From assembly GCF_036173125.1 (NCBI RefSeq), contig NZ_CP108054.1:2232001-2296000 (forward strand): a stretch of 64,000 bases of DNA, given 5' to 3'. The notes under the pieces were generated by a model, which saw only the letters and a list, made by a program, of their open reading frames with translations, had not been told where the DNA came from and ran no database searches. This DNA is from Streptomyces sp. NBC_00286 (GTDB lineage Bacteria > Actinomycetota > Actinomycetes > Streptomycetales > Streptomycetaceae). The translations under genes were made by a program, and so were the position numbers. Positions within the stretch are counted from its first letter, which is position 1; each line of letters starts with the position of its first letter. Shown one piece after another: positions 1 through 9,039 of this stretch.

Positions 1-1776
1 ATTTCGGAGCTCATCGGGGTACGGGTCGAGGACCCTGAGGTGTTCGACGCCACGCACGCGAAGATCCTTCAGCTGCTGGACGACGGCGTGGTCGACGGGC
101 TGCGGATCGACCACCCCGACGGCCTCGCGGACCCGGACGCGTACCTCCAGCGGCTCCACGAGGCGACCGGCGGGCGCTGGACGGTGGTCGAGAAGATCCT
201 CGCGGAGGGCGAACCGCTGCCCGCCGCCTGGCCTGTCGCCGGCACCACCGGCTATGACGCGCTGCGGCACATCGACGGCCTGTTCACGGACCCGGCGGGC
301 GCGGGCGAACTCCTCGGCCAGTACCGGCGGTTCGCGGCGCCCCAGGCCGACCGTGGCGGCGTCTGGGAGGCGACGGTGCGGCGGGCCGCGTACAAGGTGG
401 TCCATCACGAGCTGGCCACCGAGATCGACCGCCTGACCCGCGAGGCCGACCGCCTGTGCCGTACGTCCCCGGACCCCGCGCTCCGCGACCACGCCCCCTG
501 GGCCCTGCGCACCGCGCTGCGCGAGCTCCTCGTACGCCTCCAGGTCTACCGGCCGTACGCCTCCGGGGACGCCGCGGCGGTCGTCACCGAGGAAGCCGCA
601 CACGAGGCGCGCGGGGCCTTCACGGTGCCCGAGGAAGCCCATGCGGTGGATGCCGTACGGGACTTGGTGCTCGGCCTCACCGGGGAGGGGCCGGCGCGCG
701 AGGGCTTCCGGGCCCGGTTCGCGCAGACCGCGTCGGCGCTGCGGGCCAAGTCCGTCGAGGACACGGCCTTCTACCGGTACGTGCCCGTCCTCTCGGCCAA
801 CGAGGTGGGCGGCGAGCCGGAGTACCCCGCTGTGCCCCCGGAGGACTTCCACGCGTACTGCGCGCGCGTGCAGCGCGACTGGCCCGCCACCGGCACGGCG
901 CTGTCCACCCACGACACCAAGCGCAGCGCCGACGTCCGGGCGGCGATCTCCGTCCTCACCCAGTGCCCCCTGCGCTGGGCCGACCTGCTGGCCGAAGTGA
1001 CCGGGCAGACGGCGGTCGACGGGGTGGGCGCACCGGATCCGCAGGTGGCATGGGCGGCGTGGCAGACGGCGGTCGGCCTCGGGCCCGCGGCCGAGGAACG
1101 GCTCCAGGGCGCCATGTTGAAGCACGTCAGGGAGGCCGGCCTGTTCACCTCGTGGACGGAACAGGATCCCGCGTACGAGGCCTCTGTCGCCGCCTTCCTC
1201 AGGGCGGGGCCCTGCGGAGCGCCCGGGCGGCGTGCGGCCGAGTTCAGGGCCTCCCTGGAGCCGCATGTACGGGCGAACGTCCTCGGGTCCGCCCTCGTCC
1301 ACCTGACGATGCCGGGCGTGCCGGACGTCTACCAGGGCACGGAGATCGAATACCGAGCCCTCGTGGACCCCGACAACCGCCGCTCGGCCCACTTCCCGCC
1401 CCAGGAACCGGACGACCTGTCCGCCGAGAAGGCCGCGCTCACCGCGACCGCGCTGCGACTGCGGAGGCAACGCCCCGCTGTCTTCGGCGAGTCGGCGACG
1501 TACACCCCGCTCGAGGCGGACGGCCCGGCCGCCGCGCACTGCGTGGCCTTCATGCGCTCCGGGGAGGCGATCACCGCCGTCACCCGCCTGTCCCTGCGTC
1601 TGGAGGAGGCGGGCGGCTGGCGCGACACACTGCTGCCACTGCCCGCCGGGCGATGGGCCGATCTGCTCACTCCAGGGCGGGAGTTCACGGGGCACGCGCG
1701 CGTGGAGGCGCTTTTCGAGCGGTTGCCCGTGGTGCTCCTGGAGAGGGTGGGTGAAGCCGAGGGCTCGCGTGGCTGA
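1..1776 (+). CDS. treY: Malto-oligosyltrehalose synthase TreY (5' end outside window)
   Basis: GH13-family enzyme that converts the reducing-end alpha-1,4 linkage of maltodextrins to an alpha,alpha-1,1 linkage, giving the maltooligosyl trehalose used by TreZ. The frame is open from base 1, so the N-terminal part (roughly 200 residues by comparison with usual TreY length) is missing; 591 residues are visible. Seen: the GH13 region GLRIDHPDGLADP with the nucleophile Asp, VVEKILA with the acid/base Glu, THDTKRSADVR with the third-carboxylate region, and PGVPDVYQGTE near the C-terminal part of the barrel. Its partner treZ lies 4.3 kb downstream on the same strand. It ends with TGA at 1774-1776. 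The family call is secure; only the missing start is uncertain. Confidence 0.95.
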   Translation: MSELIGVRVEDPEVFDATHAKILQLLDDGVVDGLRIDHPDGLADPDAYLQRLHEATGGRWTVVEKILAEGEPLPAAWPVAGTTGYDALRHIDGLFTDPAGAGELLGQYRRFAAPQADRGGVWEATVRRAAYKVVHHELATEIDRLTREADRLCRTSPDPALRDHAPWALRTALRELLVRLQVYRPYASGDAAAVVTEEAAHEARGAFTVPEEAHAVDAVRDLVLGLTGEGPAREGFRARFAQTASALRAKSVEDTAFYRYVPVLSANEVGGEPEYPAVPPEDFHAYCARVQRDWPATGTALSTHDTKRSADVRAAISVLTQCPLRWADLLAEVTGQTAVDGVGAPDPQVAWAAWQTAVGLGPAAEERLQGAMLKHVREAGLFTSWTEQDPAYEASVAAFLRAGPCGAPGRRAAEFRASLEPHVRANVLGSALVHLTMPGVPDVYQGTEIEYRALVDPDNRRSAHFPPQEPDDLSAEKAALTATALRLRRQRPAVFGESATYTPLEADGPAAAHCVAFMRSGEAITAVTRLSLRLEEAGGWRDTLLPLPAGRWADLLTPGREFTGHARVEALFERLPVVLLERVGEAEGSRG

Positions 1777-2268
1777 GGTCAGCGCCACTCATACCTCCGT
1801 ACGCCCGCGGAGGCCTCCTTGACAGTTCATCCAGTCCGTGGAGTACTGCGGATTGCGACGCCGGGACCTGGACAAGGGTCAGCAACCGCTCGCCAGAGCA
1901 CTCATGTTGGGGCGTTTTAGCTCGATGGAGTGATGATCAGATTCCAGGCTTGCGGCGCCATGGAGGGAGAGATGTAGCGTGAGTGTGCGACCTGGGACGC
2001 CGGGTGCGGCGCCAGTGTGCGGGGCCCCTGCTCCACCAGCGAGATGGTTCAGGGCCTCCCCGTCGCCTCTGGCCGCATCCACTTGGGCAGGTCGTGAGGG
2101 ACTCCGTCCTTCCAGGACCGGACCACGGACACGATCCGTGTCGCCACCTGGTTGCGAAAGCGGACGACCTGGGGGCACCTCCCACGCCCTTAAGGCAGTG
2201 GGGAAGCGCCCAAGACCGTTCGGGGCGTGCCAGTGCACGGACTCACACCCGTTCACTGCCGAGGAACG
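1777..2268. other. 492-bp non-coding stretch after treY
   Basis: No frame here has convincing coding content or recognisable homology. Near 2170-2205 there is a GGGGGCACCTCCCA-type sequence followed by an imperfect GTGGGG complement, a motif dispersed in many Streptomyces intergenic regions. A TTGACA at 1819-1824 is a possible -35 element but its -10 partner is weak. The right end carries the GAGGAAC ribosome binding site of the peptidase gene. Confidence 0.4.
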
Positions 2269-3519
2269 GTGAGTGTCCTGCCGGAACCGCGCTACCCCAA
2301 TGTGACCGAACTCGTCTCGTGCGCCCAGGCGCTGGCCTCTCATCGGCCGGGTTTGTGCTCGTTCAGACAGGTCGGCGTCTCGCGCGCCGGGCGGCCCCTG
2401 CACCTGTTGTCCATGGGGCATGCCGAGCGGGCCGTGCTGGTGGTCGCGGGGGCGCATGCCAATGAGCCCACCGGGGGTTCCACTCTGTTGGCGCTGGCCG
2501 AACGGGTGTTGCACGAGCGGCAGTTGAGGGCCGATACGTCGTGGCACTTCCTGCTCTGTGCGGATCCGGACGGGGCGAGTCTTCATGAGACTCCGGCGCC
2601 GCGGACCCTGCTCGACTATCACCTCGGGTTCTTCCGCCCGGCCGGGGCCGAGCAGCCGGAGTGGTCGCCGTCCGTGCTGTCGCCCGACCGGCTGCCGCCG
2701 GAGACGCGTGCCCTCACGAAGGTCATCGACGAGCTGCGTCCCTACCTCCAGGCGACGCTCCACGGGACGGATCTCGGCGGCAGCTGGGTGCAGTTGACGA
2801 AGGATGTGCCGGGACTCGCCGAGCCGTTCGCCAAATCCGCGGCCGAGCTGCACATCCCAGTGGAGAGGGGCGCCTCGGACGCGGCGGGCTGGCCCGCCTC
2901 CGGACCCGGGGTGCACGTGATGCCGGAGCCGGGCACGAACGCGCCGTACCCGAGCATCCCGGACGACGTCCGGCACAGCACCTGGTACCACGCCCACCGG
3001 TACGGCGGTCTCACCGCGGTCGTCGAGGTGCCGATGTGGGCCAGCGACCTGGTGGACGACCCGGCGCCGCATCCCGCGCCGGACGCGGCGATGCGGCATC
3101 TCGCGCGCCGGCTGCTGCGGGACTCGCTCCAGGTGGAGGGCGTCCTCACCGACGCGCTGCCCCGCCTGCCGGTCCCCGACGGCCCCCTGCTGCGGGCCGC
3201 GAAGTGGGCCCTGGAGCTGGTGCCGGGGCTGGCCGACGACTGGGCCGGTCGCCCTCCGGCGGACACGACGATGGCGTACGTAGGCAGCGTGGACGCCTTC
3301 GGCCGCCGCCTCCCCCTCCGGGCCGCCGCGATGCTCCTCCGCGTCCTCCAGCAGACGGACGACCGCGCGGCCCCCCACCTGCAACACCTGGTCGCCTCCT
3401 GGAGCGAAGCCTTCGCCGAACGCTTCCGCGCCCGCTGGGTACCCCTGGAACACCAGGTGGAACACCAGAGCCGTACGGTCGTGGCGGCGGCACATCATGC
3501 ACGGGAGCGGGCGGAGTAA
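2269..3519 (+). CDS. M14-family zinc carboxypeptidase-like protein (copy 1)
   Basis: A 416-residue putative metallopeptidase. Visible M14 features: the zinc ligands H63 and E66 in GAHANEPTGG, the third ligand H165 in LHGTDLGG, and the likely catalytic Glu253 in VVEVPMW. There is no signal peptide or membrane segment, so a cytoplasmic role is likely; the substrate is unknown. The GTG start at 2269 follows GAGGAAC at a normal distance and aligns with the start of the paralogue encoded convergently at 3760-5172. Neither neighbour suggests a pathway; the gene sits between treY and treZ without obvious connection to trehalose. The peptidase fold is well supported, the actual reaction is not. Confidence 0.85.
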   Translation: MSVLPEPRYPNVTELVSCAQALASHRPGLCSFRQVGVSRAGRPLHLLSMGHAERAVLVVAGAHANEPTGGSTLLALAERVLHERQLRADTSWHFLLCADPDGASLHETPAPRTLLDYHLGFFRPAGAEQPEWSPSVLSPDRLPPETRALTKVIDELRPYLQATLHGTDLGGSWVQLTKDVPGLAEPFAKSAAELHIPVERGASDAAGWPASGPGVHVMPEPGTNAPYPSIPDDVRHSTWYHAHRYGGLTAVVEVPMWASDLVDDPAPHPAPDAAMRHLARRLLRDSLQVEGVLTDALPRLPVPDGPLLRAAKWALELVPGLADDWAGRPPADTTMAYVGSVDAFGRRLPLRAAAMLLRVLQQTDDRAAPHLQHLVASWSEAFAERFRARWVPLEHQVEHQSRTVVAAAHHARERAE

Positions 3520-3568
3520 GCACCGCGCCCCAAGCCCCAGAGGCGACCGGCCGAAGTCCGGTGCCATA

Positions 3569-3609
3569 CCGCGCCCCTAAAGGAGGCCGCGGGCCTCTTA
3601 GGGGCGCGG
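3569..3609. terminator. Bidirectional terminator between convergent peptidase genes
   Basis: Inverted repeat: CCGCGCCCCTAA (3569-3580) pairs with TTAGGGGCGCGG (3598-3609), and GAGGCC pairs with GGCCTC around a GCG loop, leaving a two-base bulge. It lies between the stops of two convergent genes and would serve both. Confidence 0.7.
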
Positions 3610-3619
3610 GACTGTGACA

Positions 3620-3720
3620 TTTGCGGCTCCGCCGCGGGGCGCGCCAAGCCACAGTCAACCCGCGGCCGCCCAACCGCCGGAGGCACCCCGCGGGGAACTG
3701 CGCGACCAGCCACAGCGAAC
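3620..3720 (+). repeat. Dispersed Streptomyces intergenic repeat, copy 1
   Basis: Contains the GCGGCTCCGCCGCGGGGCGC block and then GGGGAACTGCGCGACCAGCC. The same blocks recur at 14551-14634, 14681-14765, 18020-18066 (reverse), 41607-41694 (reverse) and 46357-46425. No coding content is visible; the unit is mobile-looking but carries no transposase. Confidence 0.75.
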
Positions 3721-3759
3721 CGGCAGCTTCGAACCGGCCCATCCAGCCGAGCGCTCAGC

Positions 3760-5172
3760 TCATTCAAAGGGCACTTCGGCCTTCGCCGGCGTCGTGCCGA
3801 GCGCGCTGGCCCCAGGCCGCGACACCGGCGCCCGGCGGCCCGCGAGCTGAAAGGCGTGCAGCACCACCCGCGCCTGGTACTCAACCTGCCGCGCGACCGG
3901 AATCCACCGCGCCTGATACCCATCGTGGTAATCAGCGCACCACGCGTCGATCAGCCGCTCGAGATCCGGCAGCGCACCGGACGGATCACGGCCGGCGCGT
4001 GTCACGAGTTGGTGCAGCAGCCCGGCCGTACGCAGCGCTATCCGCCGCGCGGAGATACGCAGCGCGGTCAGCCGCGCCGTATCGAGCGGCGGCAGCGGGT
4101 GCGTACCGTCGTCGACCGCCGTGTCGGGGTCCCAGGAGTCGGCGAGGCCGGGGCAGACCAGTAAATAGTCGTCGACCGGTGCGAGCAGGGACGCCGTGTC
4201 CGCGGCCGCGCCGAGGCCGGGGCGGATCCGGGTGAGCAGCGCCTGAAGAAGCCGGGTGTCGCGGCGCAGCGTGCGGCTGACGGCCCGTAGAGCCGCATCG
4301 GGGTCGGCGGACGGCGAGGCGTCCCCCACGGCCCGTACGCCCCACATGGGGGCCTCGACGACGGCGGTCACCGTGCCGTACCGGTGCGGGTGGAACCAGG
4401 TGGACTCGACCGCCGCCTCCGTGATGGCGGCGGCCAGGTCCGCGCGCCGCGGGGGCGGGATGCGGTAGACGGCGGGCCCCAGGGTGGGCCAGTACAGCGT
4501 GTCGTACGGCCCGAGTTCGAGGGGGATGCCCAGTCGGGCCGCGGTGTGGGCGAGGCGCGGGGCGAGGCCGGGGAGTTCGCGGGTCAGCTCGACGAAGCCG
4601 CCGCCCACGTCTACGCCGTGCAGGGAGCACTGGAGGAAGGGCCGCAGTTCGTCCTGGAGGTCGAGCAGGGCGCGGGTCTCCGGCAGGGCGGCGGCGTCGG
4701 CGCCGTCGGGCAGCCACTCGGGCTGTTCGCGGAAGCCGGGTCTGAAGAAGTGCCGGAAGTAGTGGCCGAGGGTGTACGGCCCGGACAGCCAGCCTTCGTT
4801 GCGCCGGGCTCCGTCCGGGTCGAGGCACAGCAGCAGGTTCCAGGTGGCGTCGGCGCCCTGGCACAGGCGTGGGTCGGCCAGCGCGCGTTCGGCGAGGCGC
4901 AGGGCGGTGGCGCCGCCCACGGGTTCGTTGGCGTGCGGGCCGGCGACGACGAGGGCCTGACGGCTGCCGTGTCCGACGGACAGCAGCCACATCGGGTGCC
5001 CGGCGCGGGATGTGCCCACCCGGCGCAGCCGGGCGTCCTTCGGGTGACGCTGGACGAGCGCCGCCGCCTGGACGCGCAGCTCGTCCACGGACGGGTAGCG
5101 GAGGAGTTGCGGCAGGGTCTTACCTCCGCTGCGAGTAGCCGTTGCTTCACTTGCTGTGGATGGTGTACGCAC
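3760..5172 (-). CDS. M14-family zinc carboxypeptidase-like protein (copy 2)
   Basis: A 470-residue paralogue of the protein at 2269-3519, in tail-to-tail orientation. Zinc ligands H80 and E83 (GPHANEPVGG) and H185 (SLHGVDVGG) and the catalytic-type Glu273 (VVEAPMW) are all kept, so it should be active. It matches copy 1 along its length but has a longer C-terminus and an N-terminal extension of about 17 residues. The GTG start at 5172 is the furthest upstream option; a strong GGAGGT lies slightly inside and is followed only by CTG, so the true N-terminus could be a little shorter. No signal peptide is visible. The duplicated pair probably arose by an inverted duplication or by two insertions; the substrate is unknown. 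Confidence 0.85.
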   Translation of the reverse strand: MRTPSTASEATATRSGGKTLPQLLRYPSVDELRVQAAALVQRHPKDARLRRVGTSRAGHPMWLLSVGHGSRQALVVAGPHANEPVGGATALRLAERALADPRLCQGADATWNLLLCLDPDGARRNEGWLSGPYTLGHYFRHFFRPGFREQPEWLPDGADAAALPETRALLDLQDELRPFLQCSLHGVDVGGGFVELTRELPGLAPRLAHTAARLGIPLELGPYDTLYWPTLGPAVYRIPPPRRADLAAAITEAAVESTWFHPHRYGTVTAVVEAPMWGVRAVGDASPSADPDAALRAVSRTLRRDTRLLQALLTRIRPGLGAAADTASLLAPVDDYLLVCPGLADSWDPDTAVDDGTHPLPPLDTARLTALRISARRIALRTAGLLHQLVTRAGRDPSGALPDLERLIDAWCADYHDGYQARWIPVARQVEYQARVVLHAFQLAGRRAPVSRPGASALGTTPAKAEVPFE

Positions 5173-5281
5173 AGTGAGTCACGATCGCGCGGGTACGTCA
5201 ACACCGCCGCCGAGCAGGAAGTTCGCCCTTTGCGGGCCGTTTACCTGGAGGGAGCGGTTCCGCCCGTCGGGGCAGGAGTCG

Positions 5282-5836
5282 TCAGTCGACGGCGAGCCGG
5301 AACGTCATGCGCCCGAAGCTGACCTGATCGCCGGCCTGGACCACGGCGGCGCCGATCACGCGTCGCCCGTTCACGGCGGTGCCGTTCGTCGAGCCGAGGT
5401 CGCGCAGCACCCACAGGCCGCCCTGGCGGGTCAGTTCGGCGTGCACACGGGAGACCGTCTCGTGGCTGAGTCTGAGTCCGCTGGCCGGGTCGCGGCCGAT
5501 CCGCAGCGGGTACGGGTTGTCGGGGCGCGGCAGCAGCAACTTGGGGAGTTTCTCGGACTGCCAGGCCCTGCGCAGCCGTACGGTGAAGCCGGAGACCGCT
5601 TCCACCGTGCCGAACACCAGCCGCGAGAACCGGTTCTCCTTGCGCAGATCGGCGGTGAGCGCGGCGAGTTCGTCGGAGGTGCGGGCGGCGAGCGCGAGTT
5701 CCATCCGGTGGACGAACGTGTTGTGCGAGATCCGCCCCAGCGCGGCGCCCTCTCGGAGCACACTCAACGCCCTGTCACGCTCGGCGTCCGACAGCCGCGC
5801 GGCGGGATAAGTGTGGAACTCGAAAGACGACGTCAC
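5282..5836 (-). CDS. DUF1707 and FHA domain protein
   Basis: A 184-residue protein with two modules. Residues about 13-65 are a DUF1707 domain (RLSDAERDRAL, a helical module frequent at the N-terminus of actinobacterial membrane or signalling proteins). Residues about 105-180 are a forkhead-associated domain with the phosphothreonine-binding signature GRDPASG, SRVHAEL and DLGSTNGT. FHA domains bind phosphothreonine peptides, so the protein is probably a reader for a Ser/Thr kinase encoded elsewhere. The ATG start at 5836 gives a complete DUF1707 module. It is divergent from treZ, with 209 bases between the two starts. Confidence 0.9.
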   Translation of the reverse strand: MTSSFEFHTYPAARLSDAERDRALSVLREGAALGRISHNTFVHRMELALAARTSDELAALTADLRKENRFSRLVFGTVEAVSGFTVRLRRAWQSEKLPKLLLPRPDNPYPLRIGRDPASGLRLSHETVSRVHAELTRQGGLWVLRDLGSTNGTAVNGRRVIGAAVVQAGDQVSFGRMTFRLAVD

Positions 5837-5980
5837 GCTGGTGATTGTCGGTCAGCGGCGCCGAGGTGTCCAGAAAACCAGGAACTGGCCGGGAACTTGG
5901 TACACCTCTGGTTCGGCTCTGGTTCGGTATTGCGACCGACAGAGGCTCAATCCTTCGTTCGAGCGGTTTCAGCCGCGCGA

Positions 5981-6019
5981 CTGATCTCGTGTGGCGCACC
6001 ATGGGACCGGCGAGATCAG
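5981..6019. promoter_or_regulatory. Inverted repeat in the FHA/treZ divergent region
   Basis: CTGATCTCG (5981-5989) pairs with CGAGATCAG (6011-6019), 21 bases apart and 27 bases before the treZ GTG start. It could be a leader hairpin or a regulator site for treZ. A direct repeat CTCTGGTTCGG (two copies) lies just upstream near 5911-5932. Confidence 0.35.
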
Positions 6020-6045
6020 GGTGAGCAGACGAGGGAGAACCGTTC

Positions 6046-7791
6046 GTGCAGTTCGAGGTGTGGGCACCACAGGCCGGCCGTATGACGCTCCACTGCGCGG
6101 GCGGCACACAGGCGATGGAAGGCGATCCGGAGCGCGCGGGATGGTGGACGGCGGAGGCGGAGGCCGAGCACGGCACGCGCTACGGGTTCGCGGTCGACGA
6201 CGGGCCCGTACGGCCCGATCCGCGTTCGCGGCGGCAGCCGGACGGGCCCGACGGGCTGAGCGCGGTGGTCGACCACGAGCGGTACGAGTGGCGCACCGAG
6301 TGGGCCGGACGCGGGCTGCCGGGCGCGGTGCTGTACGAGCTGCATGTGGGCACGTACACGCGCGAGGGCACCCTGGACGCGGCTGCCGAGCGGCTCGGGC
6401 ATCTCGCGGAACTGGGCGTCACGCACGTCGAGTTGATGCCCCTGTGCCCGTTCCCGGGGCGGCACGGCTGGGGGTACGAGGGGGTCTCGCTGTGGGCGGT
6501 GCACGAGCCGTACGGCGGCCCCGAGGCGCTGAAACGGTTCGTCGACCGGGCGCACGCGCTCGGTCTCGGTGTCGTCCTGGACGTCGTACACAACCATTTC
6601 GGCCCGTCCGGCAACTATCTGCCCGAGTTCGGCCCGTACTTGACGGACACGCATCACACGCCCTGGGGTGCGGCCGTCAACCTGGACGCGCCCGGTTCGG
6701 ACGAGGTGCGCGCGTATCTGTTGGGCAGTGCCCTTGCCTGGCTGCGCGACTACCGGATCGACGGCCTGCGGCTGGACGCCGTGCACGCGCTGCGGGACAC
6801 GCGCGCCTACCACTTCCTGGAGGAGCTGTCGGCCGCCGTGGACGCGCTGTCCGGGGACGTGGACCGGCCGCTGTTCCTCATCGCCGAGTCCGACCTGGCC
6901 GACCCGCGGATGATCACTGCCCGCAAGGAGAACGGGCTCGGTCTGCACGCGCAGTGGAACGACGACTTCCACCACGCCCTGCACACCGCGCTGACCGGTG
7001 AGTCGCAGGGCTACTACGAGGACTTCGCCCGGGCCCCGCTCGCGGCCGTCGCGAAAACCCTGACGGGCGGCTTCTTCCACGACGGCACGTATTCCAGCTT
7101 CCGCGGCCGGCGTCATGGGCGCCCCCTGGACCGTACGCGCGTCTCCTCACACCGCCTGCTCGGCTACTCCCAGACCCATGACCAGGTCGGCAACCGCGCC
7201 CAGGGCGACCGGCTCTCGGCCGCCCTCTCCCCCGGTCTGCTGGCCTGCGCGGCGGCGCTGACGCTCACCGGGCCGTTCACGCCGATGCTGTTCATGGGCG
7301 AGGAGTGGGCGGCGGGCACTCCCTGGCAGTTCTTCACGGACCACACGGATCCCGAGCTGGCCGAGGCCGTACGCCGGGGCAGGCGCCGGGAGTTCGCCGC
7401 ACACGGCTGGGCCGAGGAGGACGTCCCCGATCCGCAGGACCCGGCGACCCGCGACCGCTCCTGCCTGGACTGGTCCGAGCCGGAAAACGAGCCCCACGCG
7501 CGCGTGCTCGCCTGGTACCGCGAACTCATCGCCCTAAGGCACGACCAGCCGGACCTCACCGACCCCGACCTCTCGGACGTCAAGGTCGCCTACGACGAGG
7601 AGGGCCGCTGGCTGGCATTCCGCCGGGGCGACGTCCGGGTGGCCGTGAACCTCGGCAAGGAGCCCGCGTCGATCCCCCTCGGAACGGCTCGCGTGCGCAT
7701 GCTGGCGGCGTGGGAGCCGGTGGAAGTGCCGGGCGCGGACGGGTTGTTGAGCCTGCCGGGCGAGTCGTGCGTGGTGCTCACGCAAGAGTGA
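6046..7791 (+). CDS. treZ: Malto-oligosyltrehalose trehalohydrolase TreZ
   Basis: GH13-family enzyme that releases trehalose from the maltooligosyl trehalose made by TreY. At 581 residues it has the normal length. Seen: the N-terminal early-set-like beta domain (FEVWAPQAG), then the barrel with ELHVGTYTREGT, DVVHNHFG (region I), GLRLDAVHAL (nucleophile Asp, region II), IAESDL (acid/base Glu, region III) and THDQVGN (region IV). The GTG start at 6046 follows GAGGGAG at a proper distance. treY is upstream on the same strand, but 4.3 kb of unrelated genes intervene, so the two are probably transcribed separately. The end converges with the APH-like gene. Confidence 0.96.
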   Translation: MQFEVWAPQAGRMTLHCAGGTQAMEGDPERAGWWTAEAEAEHGTRYGFAVDDGPVRPDPRSRRQPDGPDGLSAVVDHERYEWRTEWAGRGLPGAVLYELHVGTYTREGTLDAAAERLGHLAELGVTHVELMPLCPFPGRHGWGYEGVSLWAVHEPYGGPEALKRFVDRAHALGLGVVLDVVHNHFGPSGNYLPEFGPYLTDTHHTPWGAAVNLDAPGSDEVRAYLLGSALAWLRDYRIDGLRLDAVHALRDTRAYHFLEELSAAVDALSGDVDRPLFLIAESDLADPRMITARKENGLGLHAQWNDDFHHALHTALTGESQGYYEDFARAPLAAVAKTLTGGFFHDGTYSSFRGRRHGRPLDRTRVSSHRLLGYSQTHDQVGNRAQGDRLSAALSPGLLACAAALTLTGPFTPMLFMGEEWAAGTPWQFFTDHTDPELAEAVRRGRRREFAAHGWAEEDVPDPQDPATRDRSCLDWSEPENEPHARVLAWYRELIALRHDQPDLTDPDLSDVKVAYDEEGRWLAFRRGDVRVAVNLGKEPASIPLGTARVRMLAAWEPVEVPGADGLLSLPGESCVVLTQE

Positions 7792-7851
7792 CAAGTGGCG
7801 ATGCAGTGGCGCTGGCGCGGGAGTGAGGCAGGAAATCGGACGCCGGAGTGA

Positions 7852-8769
7852 TCAGTCCTCGTCCCGCAGCTCCGTGACGCGTTCCAGGAGGATCGCCTCC
7901 CAGGCGCGGTCCAGCTGGGTGCGCAGTGGGGGCAGCGGGTCGCTGCCGTGGCCCCGGAGGCGGTCGGCGAGGCGGATCAGGGCGTCGCAGCGGGCCAGCC
8001 ACAGGCCGCGCAGGCAGGGGCGGGCGCCGTATCCGGCGAGGGTGGCCGCGCGGACCGCGGCGGGGGCGCCGACGGCGCGGGCGAGACCGGCGATGTCCTC
8101 GGCGGGGTCGCCGACCAGGGCGTCGTCCCAGCCGAGGACGCCGCGCACGCGCCCGTCGGCGCTCACCACGAGGCGGTCCCCCGTGAGGCCGTGGTGGACG
8201 AGAACGGCCGCCCCGGGCTGCGCCGCGAGCTGGACGGCGGCGGGCGCGGTGAGCTGGTGGAGCCGCGCGGCGTCGAACTCGTCGGCGGCACCGAGCCGTT
8301 CGGCGGCCCGCGCGGCGGCGGCCCGCAGCGCCTCCAGGGACCGTGGCGCGGTACGGGGCACACCGAGCGCCTCGGCCTGCCGTACGGGCACCTCGCGCAG
8401 CCCCGTGAGCAGCCCCGCCAGATCGGCCTCCCCCACCGCGGACACGTCGTGCCGCTCGCCTGAACCGCCCGGGATCAGGGTGTCGAGCGTGTACGTCAGC
8501 CCGCTCGCCCACTCACCGTGCGCGATGCTCACCGGGACGGCGACCGGCAGGTGCGGCCGCACCACGTCGCGCAGCCGCAGCTCGCGCCGCTGGCGTACGG
8601 ACGCCTCGCGGTCCGGGGCGAGCCGCAGCACGTGGCGCGTCCCGACGTACCAGGTGGCGGCCTCCGCGCCCGTGCCGACGGGCCGGATGTCGGATCTCCC
8701 GCCGTCCGGAAGCAGGGAGCGGACAAGGCGTCGTACGGTGTCCGCCGTGGGTGTCGTTGCCTGGGTCAT
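7852..8769 (-). CDS. APH-fold phosphotransferase-like protein, probably catalytically degenerate
   Basis: A 305-residue member of the aminoglycoside phosphotransferase/choline kinase fold. The overall layout fits: an N-lobe, a substrate region, then the catalytic loop and the metal-binding loop. However, the catalytic loop reads VHHGLTGDRLVV where active members have a HGDxxxxN pattern, so the base Asp and the Asn appear to be lost. The metal loop reads VLGWDDALVGDPAED where a V/I-D-W is expected, so the metal-binding Asp is Gly. The fold assignment is good; activity as a kinase is doubtful, and it may be a binding or pseudokinase protein. The ATG at 8769 is the natural start. It converges with treZ. 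Confidence 0.8.
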   Translation of the reverse strand: MTQATTPTADTVRRLVRSLLPDGGRSDIRPVGTGAEAATWYVGTRHVLRLAPDREASVRQRRELRLRDVVRPHLPVAVPVSIAHGEWASGLTYTLDTLIPGGSGERHDVSAVGEADLAGLLTGLREVPVRQAEALGVPRTAPRSLEALRAAAARAAERLGAADEFDAARLHQLTAPAAVQLAAQPGAAVLVHHGLTGDRLVVSADGRVRGVLGWDDALVGDPAEDIAGLARAVGAPAAVRAATLAGYGARPCLRGLWLARCDALIRLADRLRGHGSDPLPPLRTQLDRAWEAILLERVTELRDED

Positions 8770-8906
8770 GGTCGCGCCGTCGCCGTTCGGTGTCCCGGTC
8801 TCCGTAGGTCAAAAGGACTACGGTCAGCATCCTGCCCGGACAGCGGGGGCGACGCGAGCCGGTGAACAGCACTTTCCGGGGTCAGACGGGGCGCCCAGGG
8901 ACGGAA

Positions 8907-9022
8907 TCAGCTCTCCGGCGCCAGCCGCGCCCCCAGGATCAGCAGTACGACTCCGGAATCCTGCTCCAGCCGGCGCCGCACCCGGCGCGCGACAGCACCA
9001 CGTTCCGGCACCACACGTACGT
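8907..9022 (-). pseudogene. Remnant of a LysE-family exporter gene (3' end only)
   Basis: Read on the minus strand, this segment gives YVW...VLSRAG and then, after a frameshift, VRRRLEQDSGVVLLILGARL followed by a stop. That matches, residue for residue in long runs, the C-terminus of the intact exporter encoded at 10516-11139 (YVWFV, VLSRAGVRRRLEQ, LLLLGARLA). Everything upstream of this tail is absent and is replaced by the oxidoreductase gene. It is a truncated, frame-disrupted duplicate. Confidence 0.8.
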
Positions 9023-9039
9023 GACCCCACGAGGCCTCC

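Noticed and set aside
1777..2268. Small gene or insertion-sequence remnant between treY and the peptidase
   Set aside because: Several frames are open, but none has a ribosome binding site with a domain-like translation and no inverted terminal repeats were found.
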